A stretch of 64,000 nucleotides of DNA, taken from Candidatus Auribacter fodinae. Its GTDB lineage: Bacteria; Auribacterota; Auribacteria; Auribacterales; Auribacteraceae. Below the pieces are notes generated by a model. It saw only the letters and a program-made list of their open reading frames with translations. It did no database searches and was not told where the DNA came from. A program made the position numbers and the translations under genes. Numbering within the stretch: the first letter of the stretch is position 1; each line of letters opens with the position of its first letter. The stretch lies in contig QZJZ01000092.1 of the NCBI GenBank assembly GCA_003599815.1, positions 1 through 64,000 on the forward strand. The letters run 5' to 3'. Positions 18,437 through 28,586 of this stretch are shown here, in pieces.

Positions 18437-19088
18437 AATGACGATCTCTTCCGATATACTTCAAAATAAAGTCCACAATATGCCCCGCAACATCATATTT
18501 GGGCATAATTGGGAACTTAACTACATCATTTTTATCGGAATAAATTGTCACTATGTTAGTATCGGAACCAAAACCAGCGCCTTGTGCTGTAATATCATTT
18601 GCAACAATCATATTCAGTTTTTTTCGGCGTAGCTTATCAAGCGCATTTTCTTCGAGGTCATGCGACTCAGCGGCAAAGCCAACCTTCAGGCCGGAGTATC
18701 CGGTTTTCGCGACTTCGGACAAAATATCTTTCGTCCGGCTAAACTCAATGGTAAGCGAATTGTCGGACTTTTTTATCTTTTCTTTCGCAATAGTGGGAGC
18801 ATAATAATCACATACGGCGGCGGCCATAATCAACACTGAATATGAGGAGAGGTATTCAAGAACAGCATCACACATTTGCTGAGCGGATATAATATCAATA
18901 ACCTGAACATTATGCGGCTTGGGTATAGCGGCAGGACCGGATATTAAAAGAACCTCATATCCTAATTTGGCAACAACCTCTGCGAGAGCATACCCCATTT
19001 TACCGGTTGATGGATTCGATAAAAATCTCACCGGATCAAGATATTCGCGTGTCGGTCCGGCGGTAATAAGAAAAGAAAGCGGCTTCAT
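18405..19088 (-). CDS. coaB: Phosphopantothenoylcysteine synthetase (stand-alone CoaB)
   Basis: CoaB joins 4-phosphopantothenate with cysteine in coenzyme A synthesis. The 227-residue protein has the LITAGPTREYLDPVRFLSN start, the NPSTGKMGYALA nucleotide motif, the DYYAP segment, the KIKK lysine motif and FAAES. In most bacteria CoaB is fused behind CoaC as CoaBC; here the two are separate frames in a +1-type arrangement, with the CoaC TGA at 19090-19092 and the CoaB ATG at 19088. An upstream in-frame GTG at 19100 is an alternative start and would overlap coaC by eleven bases. The 3-prime... end overlaps the kinase start. Confidence 0.92.
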   Translation of the reverse strand: MKPLSFLITAGPTREYLDPVRFLSNPSTGKMGYALAEVVAKLGYEVLLISGPAAIPKPHNVQVIDIISAQQMCDAVLEYLSSYSVLIMAAAVCDYYAPTIAKEKIKKSDNSLTIEFSRTKDILSEVAKTGYSGLKVGFAAESHDLEENALDKLRRKKLNMIVANDITAQGAGFGSDTNIVTIYSDKNDVVKFPIMPKYDVAGHIVDFILKYIGRDRHYAEKTVTKDK

Positions 19089-19089
19089 A

Positions 19090-19653
19090 TCAGCTTGCAC
19101 GGGTTAAAACCGTTTGTATCGCCGTAATAATCGTTTCAGTATCTGCCATACGCCCCTTTCCAACGGTACCGCAGGCAAGCTTGCCCTCACCCGGCTCAAC
19201 AAAAGTCACTCCCCTTTCTTTAAGAACAGCGACATTTTCCTGCACAGCCGGATTTTTCCACATATTGTCATTCATTGCCGGAGATATAATGATGGACTTA
19301 TCGAAAGCGCATAACACACAACTTAATATATCATCGCATAATCCTAGACGAAGTTTGGCGATGCAATTCGCGCTAGCCGGAGCAATAACAGCACAGTCAA
19401 CTGATTGTGCTAAAGATATATGTACAGTACTTCTATAGGCCTGCGTCCTTTTCCACATAGAAGTAACGGCGGGTTCGCCAGTAAGAGACTCAAATGACAG
19501 GGGACGTATAAACTTCTGGGCAGATTTCGTCATCACAACTTTAGGGAGAGCCCCCCTATCCATGAGCCTGCTCACAAGATCACACGCCTTATATGCCGCG
19601 ATGGAACCCGTTACGCCAATCAGGATCGTTTTATCTTTCAGAATACTCATCAT
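19090..19653 (-). CDS. coaC: Phosphopantothenoylcysteine decarboxylase (stand-alone CoaC)
   Basis: A 187-residue flavoprotein of the HFCD family that decarboxylates phosphopantothenoylcysteine. Visible features are the N-terminal GVTGSIAAYK, the active-site histidine in TVHISLAQ, the PASAN segment, the PAMNDNMW substrate motif and the flap cysteine in LACGTVGKGRMA. It ends just before the CoaB frame begins, so the usual CoaBC polypeptide is split. It overlaps gmk by four bases (ATGA). Confidence 0.94.
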   Translation of the reverse strand: MMSILKDKTILIGVTGSIAAYKACDLVSRLMDRGALPKVVMTKSAQKFIRPLSFESLTGEPAVTSMWKRTQAYRSTVHISLAQSVDCAVIAPASANCIAKLRLGLCDDILSCVLCAFDKSIIISPAMNDNMWKNPAVQENVAVLKERGVTFVEPGEGKLACGTVGKGRMADTETIITAIQTVLTRAS

Positions 19654-20255
19654 TCCCCCAATACAACCGAATTACTGTCGATCTGAAATGCAGAACGAAG
19701 CTGTTCAGCTCTAATAATCGCCTCTATATCAGAGACAGCCTTTTCGACAACATCGTTCACAACAATATAATCGTAATCATAGGATTTGTTTATCTCGTCC
19801 CGTGCGCATGACAGGCGCAGTTGTATAACGTCATCAGCGTCTTTGCCCCGCTCACGCAACCTCTTTTCAAGATCACCAATTGATGGCGGCATTATAAATA
19901 TCAGGATTGCCTCCGGCAGTGCCTTCTTTATACTGTGTGCGCCCTGCGTATCAACATCAATAAGAACATGATAACCTTGATTTAAAATAGACTCCACTGT
20001 TTCACGTGATGTCCCATAATAATTATTGTACACTTGAGCGTATTCAAGAAAAACATTATTTTCTATTTTCTTTTCGAATTCTTCCCGTGTCAGAAAGTAA
20101 TAATCCACACCATTTTTTTCACCTTCACGCTGTGGGCGGGTGGTTGTTGATATGGAATAGCGAAGAGATGTAACTCGTTCCAGTAAAAAACGGCAGATAG
20201 TAGTTTTTCCTGCCCCCGATGGAGCTGATATGACAATAAGAAGTCCGCGTGACAT
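19650..20255 (-). CDS. gmk: Guanylate kinase
   Basis: A 201-residue kinase phosphorylating GMP to GDP. The P-loop is SAPSGAGKTT near the N-terminus. The GMP-binding segment STTTRPQREGEKNGVDYYFL and the FLEYAQVYNNYYGT block follow, as in all Gmk proteins. In many bacteria gmk is followed by rpoZ (omega) ahead of coaBC; here rpoZ is absent and coaC follows directly with a four-base overlap. yicC is immediately upstream, a very common pairing. Confidence 0.97.
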   Translation of the reverse strand: MSRGLLIVISAPSGAGKTTICRFLLERVTSLRYSISTTTRPQREGEKNGVDYYFLTREEFEKKIENNVFLEYAQVYNNYYGTSRETVESILNQGYHVLIDVDTQGAHSIKKALPEAILIFIMPPSIGDLEKRLRERGKDADDVIQLRLSCARDEINKSYDYDYIVVNDVVEKAVSDIEAIIRAEQLRSAFQIDSNSVVLGE

Positions 20256-21139
20256 TATTCTATGTTGTATACCTGTTCTCTAATTTTTTCCAGTTCATTT
20301 TTGATGCGAATCGTTGCATGTGAAATATCTATATGATTACTCTTGGATGCTATGGTATTTGTCTCTCGGAACATTTCCTGAATAATAAAGTCAAGCAATT
20401 TACCAACTGGTTCGTCTTTAACAATTGTGTTGGAAAAATTTTCCATATGACTTTTCAGCCGTACCAGTTCTTCGGATATATCAATTCGATCTGCAAACAA
20501 AGCCACTTCTTTAGCAAGGCGCTCTTCCTCAATAGGGATGTTAATCTGCAGTTCTTCAAGACGCTGTAAAAGCTTATCCCTGTAAGCAGTAACTGATAGC
20601 GGAGCTAACGCCTCAATAGTTTTGACTTCATCAATAATTATTTGTATCCTGCTAACAATATCCGCCTGAAGTTTTTCTCCTTCAAGCTCTTTCTGGTGCC
20701 TAAAACGTTCAATTCCTTCATTCAGCAAAGAATTGATTGTTTCAGAAATCACGGATTCATCAATATCTGCCTGATCGCTAAGGATGATGTCACGATTTCC
20801 GTTAAATACATCAATACTGATGTTTCCTTCAAGGTTGAACTGCTGTTGTATTTCACGCAAAGCTTTTATATATGCCTCAGCATACACCATGTTCGCCTGA
20901 AGGTTAACCATAGTGCTCTTTCCACCCATATCCAGCGAAACATTAACTGATATTCTTCCCCTGCTAATAGCAGAGGATACAGTTTTGCGAATATCATGTT
21001 CAAGAAAGCTCAACATGCGAGGCGTATTAACATGTACTTCGCAATATTTTCTATTTAATGACGATACCTCAATCGTTAATTTGCCACATTCTGTGTCAGC
21101 AGTAACTTTGCTGTATCCAGTCATGCTCTTGAGCGTCAT
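20255..21139 (-). CDS. yicC: YicC-family endoribonuclease-like protein
   Basis: A 294-residue protein of the YicC family (N-terminal MTGYSK signature, followed by the SLNRKYCEVHVNTPR segment; C-terminal DUF1732 block with FIQEMFRETNTIASK and IRIKNELEKIREQVYNIE). E. coli YicC has been shown to act as an endoribonuclease affecting small-RNA turnover; function here is by family. It overlaps gmk and pyrE by one base each, consistent with translational coupling. Confidence 0.95.
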   Translation of the reverse strand: MTLKSMTGYSKVTADTECGKLTIEVSSLNRKYCEVHVNTPRMLSFLEHDIRKTVSSAISRGRISVNVSLDMGGKSTMVNLQANMVYAEAYIKALREIQQQFNLEGNISIDVFNGNRDIILSDQADIDESVISETINSLLNEGIERFRHQKELEGEKLQADIVSRIQIIIDEVKTIEALAPLSVTAYRDKLLQRLEELQINIPIEEERLAKEVALFADRIDISEELVRLKSHMENFSNTIVKDEPVGKLLDFIIQEMFRETNTIASKSNHIDISHATIRIKNELEKIREQVYNIE

Positions 21140-21714
21140 TATTTTAACCCTCTACTGCCCGGTTTCACTGCAGGAATCGCCGCAAATTCAGGCGGGCACT
21201 GGTCAGCCTGCCATGTTTGAATATCAAGGTGAAGTAAACTGAAAAATTCACAATCAAATAATGCGTTGCCTCCACTGCGATCTATAATCGAACCAATACC
21301 AACGACTTCCGCTCCGCACGCCTTCACCACACCATATAGTTCTTTAACAGATTTTCCTGTCGTAATAACATCTTCAACAAGAAGAAGTTTTTCTCCTTTT
21401 TCAACACTAAATCCTCTGCGCAGGCACATCTGTTCGTTCTGGCGTTCTCCAAAGATTGAACGTACATTCAAAGCTTCAGCGACTTTATACGCGATAATCA
21501 CACCACCTAATGCAGGACCGACAACACAAGTTATACCTTTGTCTCTAAAATGATCGGCGATCGCTTCGCCCACAGGTGCGGCAAACTGAGGATACTGTAA
21601 TAGTTTCGCGCATTGAACATATCGGTTACTGTGCAACCCTGAACTCAGTATAAAATGCCCTTCCAGCATCGCTTCAGATTCTTTCAGTATGGAAAGAAGC
21701 GTATTTTTATCCAT
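21139..21714 (-). CDS. pyrE: Orotate phosphoribosyltransferase
   Basis: A 191-residue type I phosphoribosyltransferase that joins orotate and PRPP to give OMP. It has the PRPP loop LLLVEDVITTGKS, the N-terminal GHFILSSGLHSNRYVQCAKL substrate segment and GPALGGVIIAYKVA. The C-terminus ends in a short tail after the Rossmann-like core, typical of the archaeal/PVC-like short PyrE forms. It overlaps pyrF and yicC. Confidence 0.96.
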   Translation of the reverse strand: MDKNTLLSILKESEAMLEGHFILSSGLHSNRYVQCAKLLQYPQFAAPVGEAIADHFRDKGITCVVGPALGGVIIAYKVAEALNVRSIFGERQNEQMCLRRGFSVEKGEKLLLVEDVITTGKSVKELYGVVKACGAEVVGIGSIIDRSGGNALFDCEFFSLLHLDIQTWQADQCPPEFAAIPAVKPGSRGLK

Positions 21715-22438
21715 GTATCACCTCACTAATTTCATCAAGAATTTTTTGTGTAGCTATCACGGGATCGTCGGCCGCAATAATTGGCCGTCCGATAACAATA
21801 AAATCAGCGCCAAGCTGAGAAGCTTGCGCAGGAGTCATTATTCTCTGCTGGTCGCCACTACCTGACCACGCAGGGCGAACACCCGGAGTAATTACAATCA
21901 GATCATGACCAAACTCTTTGCGTATCATTGCCAATTCATGTGGAGACGCGACTACGCCTTTGCCGTTGCTCGCAGTAACAACACCAACCAGTTTTTTCAC
22001 TATCTCCTCGGGGTGAGCGGAAATACCAAAATCTGTTTCAATATCGGCCTGGCTGAAACTGGTCAAAACCGTAACAGCTATCGCTTTGGGGGCTGTAACA
22101 CCTTTTTGTTTAGCTATCCTTTCCGCAGTTTCAACGGCCCCGGAAATCATTTTCGAACCACCGCTCGAATGCAACGTAAACATATCAACACCAAGAGATA
22201 CACACTGTTCAACAGCGCCTGCTACCGTATTCGGTATATCATGAAATTTCAGGTCGAGAAAAATTTTCTTGCCGCGTTCCTTGACTTTGCGTACAGCATC
22301 AGGCCCTTCCTGTGTAAACAAAACACTGCCAATCTTATACCAATCAATCAGTCCACCCAGTTGATCAACCAATGCAAGTGCATCATCAAGTTTTTTATGA
22401 TCGAGAGCAACAATAATCTCAGTCTTTTTATCACTCAT
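21707..22438 (-). CDS. pyrF: Orotidine 5-phosphate decarboxylase
   Basis: PyrF type 1 (243 residues), a TIM barrel that decarboxylates OMP to UMP. The catalytic DxKxxD tetrad is in LDLKFHDIPNTV, the N-terminal IVALDH motif gives the substrate aspartate, and the phosphate loop is VIGRPI near the C-terminus. It overlaps pyrD and pyrE by eight bases each. Confidence 0.97.
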   Translation of the reverse strand: MSDKKTEIIVALDHKKLDDALALVDQLGGLIDWYKIGSVLFTQEGPDAVRKVKERGKKIFLDLKFHDIPNTVAGAVEQCVSLGVDMFTLHSSGGSKMISGAVETAERIAKQKGVTAPKAIAVTVLTSFSQADIETDFGISAHPEEIVKKLVGVVTASNGKGVVASPHELAMIRKEFGHDLIVITPGVRPAWSGSGDQQRIMTPAQASQLGADFIVIGRPIIAADDPVIATQKILDEISEVIHG

Positions 22439-23378
22439 TATATTGTCTCCAAGTATACCCGGTAATTTCCGAAACCGACTCGAATCCGTTCTTGTCCATA
22501 TACGCCATCAATCCTTCCGCAATCTCCAATGCGATGCCCGGATTAATAAAGTGCCATGTCCCAACAGCTACCGCATCAGCGCCAGCAAGCATAAACTCAA
22601 CGGCATCCTGCCATGAACATACGCCACCCATACCTACAATCGGCAGTTTTGTGGCTTTGCGGGCTTCCCATACAAGATTGATAGCCATCGGTTTAACAGC
22701 AGGACCGCTAAATCCGCCGCGTATATTGCCGAGCACCGGTTTCTTGGTGTTAATATCAATAACAATGGCAGGATATGTATTAATTAAGGTCACAATATCC
22801 AGCCCATTGTCTTCCGCCGCTTTTATTATCTCCTTAATATCAGTCACTTGAGGAGTTAGTTTTAACATCAGAGGTATGGTTGTCCGCTTCCTTACGCCGC
22901 TGACAATTGCGGCGATGCTTTTAGGGCTTTTACCAAACTCAACTCCACCTTCCTTCAAGTTAGGACACGAAACGTTAATTTCAATATAATCAATAGGAGA
23001 GCCTTCCAGCTTCTCCGCCATCATCCAGTAATCTTCAAGCTGAACACCATTGATATTCGCTATAATAGTAGTGTTATATGATTGTAACGGGATCACTTTT
23101 TTTTCGACAAAATCTTGCACACCATCATTTTGCAAGCCAACAGAATTAATCACGCCGCCCACTGCTTCTACCAACCGCGGGGGAGGATTGCCAGATCTCG
23201 GTTTAAGAGTTATGCCTTTTAAGGCAATACCGCCATAATGTTCAGGATGGGCAATATCCTGTAATTCAGTACCATAGCCAAAAGTTCCTGATGCTGAAAG
23301 CACCGGGTTTTTTAATTGTAGTTTGCCCCTGGAAACGCGGAGCCGTGGATTATCAGTGGCCAGCATAAGATTCTTCAA
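22431..23378 (-). CDS. pyrD: Dihydroorotate dehydrogenase B, catalytic subunit
   Basis: A 315-residue class 1B PyrD, the FMN subunit that oxidises dihydroorotate to orotate and passes electrons to PyrK. The active-site cysteine is in INVSCPNLKEGG. The NPVLSASGTFGYG, NSVGLQNDG and MGGVCSWQDAVEFMLAGADAVAVGT segments are typical for class 1B. The neighbouring pyrK overlaps by 26 bases, which confirms the B-type heterotetramer, usually NAD-linked. Confidence 0.97.
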   Translation of the reverse strand: MKNLMLATDNPRLRVSRGKLQLKNPVLSASGTFGYGTELQDIAHPEHYGGIALKGITLKPRSGNPPPRLVEAVGGVINSVGLQNDGVQDFVEKKVIPLQSYNTTIIANINGVQLEDYWMMAEKLEGSPIDYIEINVSCPNLKEGGVEFGKSPKSIAAIVSGVRKRTTIPLMLKLTPQVTDIKEIIKAAEDNGLDIVTLINTYPAIVIDINTKKPVLGNIRGGFSGPAVKPMAINLVWEARKATKLPIVGMGGVCSWQDAVEFMLAGADAVAVGTWHFINPGIALEIAEGLMAYMDKNGFESVSEITGYTWRQYNE

Positions 23379-24174
23379 AATAGCGTTTATCGATTATATT
23401 ACTGTTAATTACCGGTCCATCGGTGCATAGCTTAAAATATTTGTCACCATCTTGGGAATAATGCCGAGCTGGGATAACACAACTTAAACATACACCCGCA
23501 CCGCATCCCATAAATGATTCCAGAGATACAAAGCACTCAATATGTTCTGCATCAGCAAAATCAACAACTTGTTTTAACATGAATTTAGGTCCGCAGGCAA
23601 AAACGACATCACCTTCCGCTGTCCCATGTTCAAGATAATAGCGGCGTAACTCATCGGTTACCAAGCCTTTTTCGCCAAGAGAACCATCTTCTGTTACAAA
23701 GACACATTCGTCAGTAAGTTCAAGAAGCTCATTTTGGAAAAGGATACTTTTCGCGTTTCGCGCACCGTAAAAAAGAACTGTTTTTATATTAAGTTCCTTA
23801 TAATAAGTCAGATAATAGTATAATGGAGCAAGACCAACACCTCCAGCGACCATAATAACACGTTTCGCGTCAGTCTTGTCAAAAAGCCCTTTGCCTAAGG
23901 GGCCAAGAAGATTGACAACATCACCCGGTTCGCGCAGGGAAATCCAGCGTGTACCTTCGCCAATAGATTTCACCAACAACTGAACTCTATTTGATTTCAC
24001 ATCAAATACCGCTATGGGGCGGCGCAAAACAACTCGAGCGGAATCCTGAATCAAAACATTTACAAAATGACCGGGTTTCGATGCACCCGCAATCTCAGGA
24101 GACTCTACTTCGAGCAGAAAATAATCCGCTCCCAGATCACGAATATTTGTAACAATTGCGCGCGTTTGAATCAC
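23353..24174 (-). CDS. pyrK: Dihydroorotate dehydrogenase B, electron-transfer subunit
   Basis: A 273-residue FAD and [2Fe-2S] protein of the ferredoxin-reductase fold that links PyrD to NAD. The FAD motif RRPIAV and the NAD-binding GGVGLAPLYYY are visible. The cluster cysteines are in GCGAGVCLSCVIP with the fourth in FKLCTDGPV. The overlap with pyrD and 14-base spacing from carB place it in the pyrimidine block. Confidence 0.96.
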   Translation of the reverse strand: MIQTRAIVTNIRDLGADYFLLEVESPEIAGASKPGHFVNVLIQDSARVVLRRPIAVFDVKSNRVQLLVKSIGEGTRWISLREPGDVVNLLGPLGKGLFDKTDAKRVIMVAGGVGLAPLYYYLTYYKELNIKTVLFYGARNAKSILFQNELLELTDECVFVTEDGSLGEKGLVTDELRRYYLEHGTAEGDVVFACGPKFMLKQVVDFADAEHIECFVSLESFMGCGAGVCLSCVIPARHYSQDGDKYFKLCTDGPVINSNIIDKRYFEESYAGH

Positions 24175-24188
24175 AATATTATATCCGT

Positions 24189-27100
24189 TTATATGTTCTT
24201 ATGATATTCCTGAATAGGAGTCACCGTGAGTCCCTTTTTAAGAAGAGACTCGATACCGTTAATAACAGCGTAGGCTCCGGGAATTGTCGTGATACAGGGT
24301 ATATTTCTACTCACCGCAAAAGAACGTATTTTCGCTTCATCCACACGAGTTTTCTTTCCGCCCGGCGTATTGATAATCAAGGCGATTTCCTTATTGATCA
24401 TCAAATCAAGTACATTCGGACGCCCTTCATTGATTTTATACACCTGTTGGACATCGATTCCATTATTACGCAATATTTTTGCGGTACCTTCGGTGGAAAC
24501 AATTTTAAACCCGAATTTTACAAGCTGTTTGACGATAAATACGATCGTTCGTTTATCTTTGTTTTTCACACTAACAAAAACGCTTCCTTCCAAAGGTAAT
24601 GTCCGGTCAAACCCCATCTGGGTTTTAGCGAAAGCAACACCATAGTCATGCGAAATCCCCATCACTTCACCAGTTGAACGCATTTCAGGCCCAAGAATAA
24701 TATCCACACCAGGAAATCGTGCAAATGGCAGTATTGCTTCTTTGACACTGAAATAGTCAATGTTCAGTTGCTCCTTTACGTTCAACTCTTTCAAGGTTTT
24801 ACCAGCCATCACACGAGATGCAATTTTTGCCAGAGGAGTGCCGATTGTTTTGCTCACGAAAGGTACTGTCCGGGATGCACGTGGATTGACTTCAAGAACG
24901 TACAGACGGTCATCTCTAATAGCGTACTGGATATTAAGCAATCCCTTGACCTTCAAACCTTTAGCAAATGCGACCGTTGCCTCTTTAATCTGCTGAATAA
25001 GATCATCGGATATGGAAAAAGGAGGAATTACACAGGCGCTGTCACCGGAATGCACACCTGCCTCCTCAATATGTTCCATGATGGCACCGATAACAACATC
25101 TACACCATCACAAATAGCATCAACATCAATTTCAATGGCATCTTCGAGGAATTTATCTATTAAAATTGGCTTCTCAGGAGATGCCTCTGTTGCGTTTTTC
25201 ATGTAGTTTTCAAGAGATTTTTCATCATAAACAATTTCCATTGCCCTTCCGCCAAGCACGTATGAAGGCCTGACAAGAACAGGATAGCCAATCATATTTG
25301 CAGCATCTTTTGCTTCCTCAAAACTGCGGGCGATGCCATTTGGGGGTTGAGTTAGCTTAAGCTCTTCAACTAATTTCTGAAACCGTTCCCGGTCTTCAGC
25401 CATGTCAATGGAATCAGTTGATGTACCAATAATTGTTACACCTTCCTTTTCCAGCTGATGAGCAAGATTCAGGGGTGTTTGTCCACCAAACTGGACAATA
25501 GCACCGTCACACTGTTCTTCACGGTAAATATTCAGCACGTCTTCAACTGTCAGCGGTTCAAAGTAGAGTTTATCTGAAGTATCATAATCAGTACTAACGG
25601 TTTCAGGATTACTATTAACCATAATTGTTTCGAAACCATCATTTTTCAGGGCAAAAGCCGCATGCACACAACAATAATCAAATTCAATACCCTGTCCGAT
25701 TCGATTCGGCCCGCCGCCAAGAATCATGATTTTCTTTTTGTCACTTCGCTTCACTTCACTGATAGTCTCATAGCTGGAATAGTAGTACGGCGTATATGCC
25801 TCAAATTCCGCGGCACAGGTATCTACCAGCTGAAAAGTTGCTTTAATGCCGCATTCCAGCCGTTTATTGCGTACGGCAACTTCATCCATACCAAATATAT
25901 ACGCCAATTGCCTATCTGAAAATCCAAACCGTTTTGCCTCACGAATCAGTCCTTTATAGGTAAAATCATTCTTCAGATTTTCTTTTTCGCTAATTAACAG
26001 CAATTCAAGGTCAACGATTTCCTTTATATTATAGAGGAACCATAAATCTATCTTAGTTAAGTCTGATATTTCTTCGCATGTCATTCCCGTCAAAAGAGCC
26101 AAACGTATGGCAAAGATTCTATCCGGTTGAGGGACAATGAGTTTATTGCGTAGGTCATCCATTGTAAGTACTGCGTCTTTACCATCAGCGCCGAGCCCTG
26201 CCCTGCCGATTTCAAGCCCGCGTAATGCCTTCTGGAGAGATTCCTTAAAGGTACGCCCTATTGCCATAACTTCACCGACCGATTTCATCGATGTTGTCAA
26301 AATCGGTTTCGCATCAGGAAATTTTTCAAATGCCCAGCGAGGTATTTTTGTAACAACATAATCTATGGTGGGTTCAAAACACGCCGGTGTCTTTTTGGTA
26401 ATATCGTTGCATATTTCATCAAGAGTATAACCGACAGCGAGTTTAGCCGCAATTTTAGCTATCGGGAACCCTGTTGCTTTTGATGCCAACGCTGAACTAC
26501 GTGACACGCGAGGGTTCATTTCAATGACAATCATACGCCCGTTTTCAGGATTGATGGCAAACTGGATATTTGAGCCACCAGTCTCAACACCGATTTCCCG
26601 GATAACATCGATAGCGGCGTTGCGCATAATCTGGTATTCTTTATCAGTCAGGGTTTGTGCCGGAGCAACAGTGATACTGTCGCCCGTATGTACTCCCATT
26701 GGGTCAAGATTTTCTATGGAACAGACGATAACGACGTTATCGTTCTTGTCGCGCATTACCTCAAGCTCAAATTCTTTCCAGCCAATAACTGACTCTTCAA
26801 TAAGAATTTCCTTAATCGGGCTATATAAAATCCCCTTTCGAGCAATTTCCTCAAATTCCTGAATATTGTATGCAATACCACCGCCTGCGCCGCCAAGAGT
26901 AAAACTAGGACGTATAATAATAGGAAATAAACCTATTTCATTGACTATTGACATTGCTTCTTCAATGGAGCGGGCAAACCCAGAGCGAGGCATTTCAAGC
27001 CCAATTTTTTCCATCGCTTTTTTAAAGAGTTCTCTATCCTCGGCTTTCTTAATAACATCTGGTGTAGCGCCAATCAGTTCAACACCATATTTATCAAAAA

Positions 27101-27419
27101 TACCAAGATCAGCCGCTTCAACAGCAACATTAAGACCGGTCTGTCCCCCTAAAGTAGGAAGCACCACGTCAGGGCGTTCTCGTTCAATAATTTTCTCCAG
27201 CACTTCGGCTGTAATAGGCTCAATATATGTGGCATCCGCGAATTCCGGATCTGTCATGATAGTTGCAGGATTGCTATTGAGAAGAACAACTTCATATCCC
27301 TCATCACGCAATGCTTTACACGCTTGAGTCCCTGAGTAGTCAAACTCGCATGCCTGACCAATTACAATAGGACCGGAACCAATAATGAGAATTTTTTTAA
27401 TATCGGTACGTTTCGGCAC
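24189..27419 (-). CDS. carB: Carbamoyl-phosphate synthase, large subunit
   Basis: A full-length CarB (1,076 residues) with the two duplicated ATP-grasp synthetase halves, the first starting at [23 protein letters not shown] and the second at [23 protein letters not shown], an oligomerisation region between them, and a C-terminal MGS-like allosteric domain. It makes carbamoyl phosphate from bicarbonate, ATP and ammonia delivered by CarA, feeding pyrimidine and arginine synthesis. The gap to carA is six bases. Confidence 0.98.
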   Translation of the reverse strand: MPKRTDIKKILIIGSGPIVIGQACEFDYSGTQACKALRDEGYEVVLLNSNPATIMTDPEFADATYIEPITAEVLEKIIERERPDVVLPTLGGQTGLNVAVEAADLGIFDKYGVELIGATPDVIKKAEDRELFKKAMEKIGLEMPRSGFARSIEEAMSIVNEIGLFPIIIRPSFTLGGAGGGIAYNIQEFEEIARKGILYSPIKEILIEESVIGWKEFELEVMRDKNDNVVIVCSIENLDPMGVHTGDSITVAPAQTLTDKEYQIMRNAAIDVIREIGVETGGSNIQFAINPENGRMIVIEMNPRVSRSSALASKATGFPIAKIAAKLAVGYTLDEICNDITKKTPACFEPTIDYVVTKIPRWAFEKFPDAKPILTTSMKSVGEVMAIGRTFKESLQKALRGLEIGRAGLGADGKDAVLTMDDLRNKLIVPQPDRIFAIRLALLTGMTCEEISDLTKIDLWFLYNIKEIVDLELLLISEKENLKNDFTYKGLIREAKRFGFSDRQLAYIFGMDEVAVRNKRLECGIKATFQLVDTCAAEFEAYTPYYYSSYETISEVKRSDKKKIMILGGGPNRIGQGIEFDYCCVHAAFALKNDGFETIMVNSNPETVSTDYDTSDKLYFEPLTVEDVLNIYREEQCDGAIVQFGGQTPLNLAHQLEKEGVTIIGTSTDSIDMAEDRERFQKLVEELKLTQPPNGIARSFEEAKDAANMIGYPVLVRPSYVLGGRAMEIVYDEKSLENYMKNATEASPEKPILIDKFLEDAIEIDVDAICDGVDVVIGAIMEHIEEAGVHSGDSACVIPPFSISDDLIQQIKEATVAFAKGLKVKGLLNIQYAIRDDRLYVLEVNPRASRTVPFVSKTIGTPLAKIASRVMAGKTLKELNVKEQLNIDYFSVKEAILPFARFPGVDIILGPEMRSTGEVMGISHDYGVAFAKTQMGFDRTLPLEGSVFVSVKNKDKRTIVFIVKQLVKFGFKIVSTEGTAKILRNNGIDVQQVYKINEGRPNVLDLMINKEIALIINTPGGKKTRVDEAKIRSFAVSRNIPCITTIPGAYAVINGIESLLKKGLTVTPIQEYHKNI

Positions 27420-27425
27420 TTAAGA

Positions 27426-28586
27426 TCAACCCTTTCTTTTTTTATTTTGTGTCAGAACATCAATAAACTGGGTGAATAATCCACGCGAATCATGCGGTCC
27501 GGCAGAAGATTCAGGATGATATTGAACAGAAAAAAGCGGATAACGTTTATGTTTAAATCCCTCCACTGTTCTATCATTAAGATTCACATGCGTTAATTCC
27601 ACATCATCTTTAGGCAACGAATCCATATCAACTGCAAAACCATGATTCTGACAGGTAATTTCAACAGTACCATTCGGTTCACTCACTGGATGATTCACGC
27701 CGCGATGCCCAAACTTCAATTTATAGGTTTTCCCGCCCAAAGCCAGTGCGAGAATCTGATGACCAAGACAAATACCGAATATGGGATATTTCCCAACAAG
27801 ATTTGATACGGTGTCAATTGCATACGTAACCGCCTCAGGGTCACCGGGACCGTTAGAAAGAAAAACACCGTCGGGATTCAGCTTCTCAATTTCGGCCGCG
27901 TTTGTTGATGCCGGAACAACCGTAACTTTACAGCCAACACGTTCCAGCAGTCTAAGCATATTGTATTTTATGCCAAAGTCAAACGCCACGATATTAAAAC
28001 GCTCTGCGACGGACTTAGAAACCCGAGGTTCATATACGGCATCCAGTTCTTCCGTACGCAAAGAATCACCTTTCCATTCATACGGCTCCTGACAGGTAAC
28101 TTTGCATACCATGTCCCGCCCTACAAGCCCAGGGAATGCTTTGACCTTTTTTAACAAAGCATCTACATCTGTTGAAGCAGTCGAAAGAACACCTTTCATG
28201 GCTCCCGCCTGTCGGATATGAAGTGTAATGGCACGTGTATCCATGTCTGTTACGACCATTATATTATTACGCTTAAGGTAATCAAGCAACGGTTCTTTGC
28301 TTCTGAAGTTACTGGGATAAAGACATAAATCACGCACTATAAATCCTTCTACCATAGGAGCTCGTGACTCCTGATCGACATCATTAGTGCCATAATTTCC
28401 TATATGAGGATATGTCATTGTAACAATCTGGCCTTTATATGATGGATCCGTCAATATTTCCTGATAACCGGTCATGCTAGTATTAAAGACCACTTCACCT
28501 AACTTTTCCTGACCGGGTACAAAACCTTTGCCCCAGAATACAGTACCATCTTCCAAAACTAAAACTGCTTTAACGGTTTCAATCAT
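27426..28586 (-). CDS. carA: Carbamoyl-phosphate synthase, small subunit
   Basis: A 386-residue glutaminase subunit. The N-terminal CPSase domain carries NTSMTGYQEILTDPSY. The class I amidotransferase domain has its nucleophile cysteine in IFGICLGHQ and the His-Glu pair in VQYHPESSAGP. It overlaps pyrC by four bases and supplies ammonia to CarB encoded next. Confidence 0.98.
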   Translation of the reverse strand: MIETVKAVLVLEDGTVFWGKGFVPGQEKLGEVVFNTSMTGYQEILTDPSYKGQIVTMTYPHIGNYGTNDVDQESRAPMVEGFIVRDLCLYPSNFRSKEPLLDYLKRNNIMVVTDMDTRAITLHIRQAGAMKGVLSTASTDVDALLKKVKAFPGLVGRDMVCKVTCQEPYEWKGDSLRTEELDAVYEPRVSKSVAERFNIVAFDFGIKYNMLRLLERVGCKVTVVPASTNAAEIEKLNPDGVFLSNGPGDPEAVTYAIDTVSNLVGKYPIFGICLGHQILALALGGKTYKLKFGHRGVNHPVSEPNGTVEITCQNHGFAVDMDSLPKDDVELTHVNLNDRTVEGFKHKRYPLFSVQYHPESSAGPHDSRGLFTQFIDVLTQNKKRKG

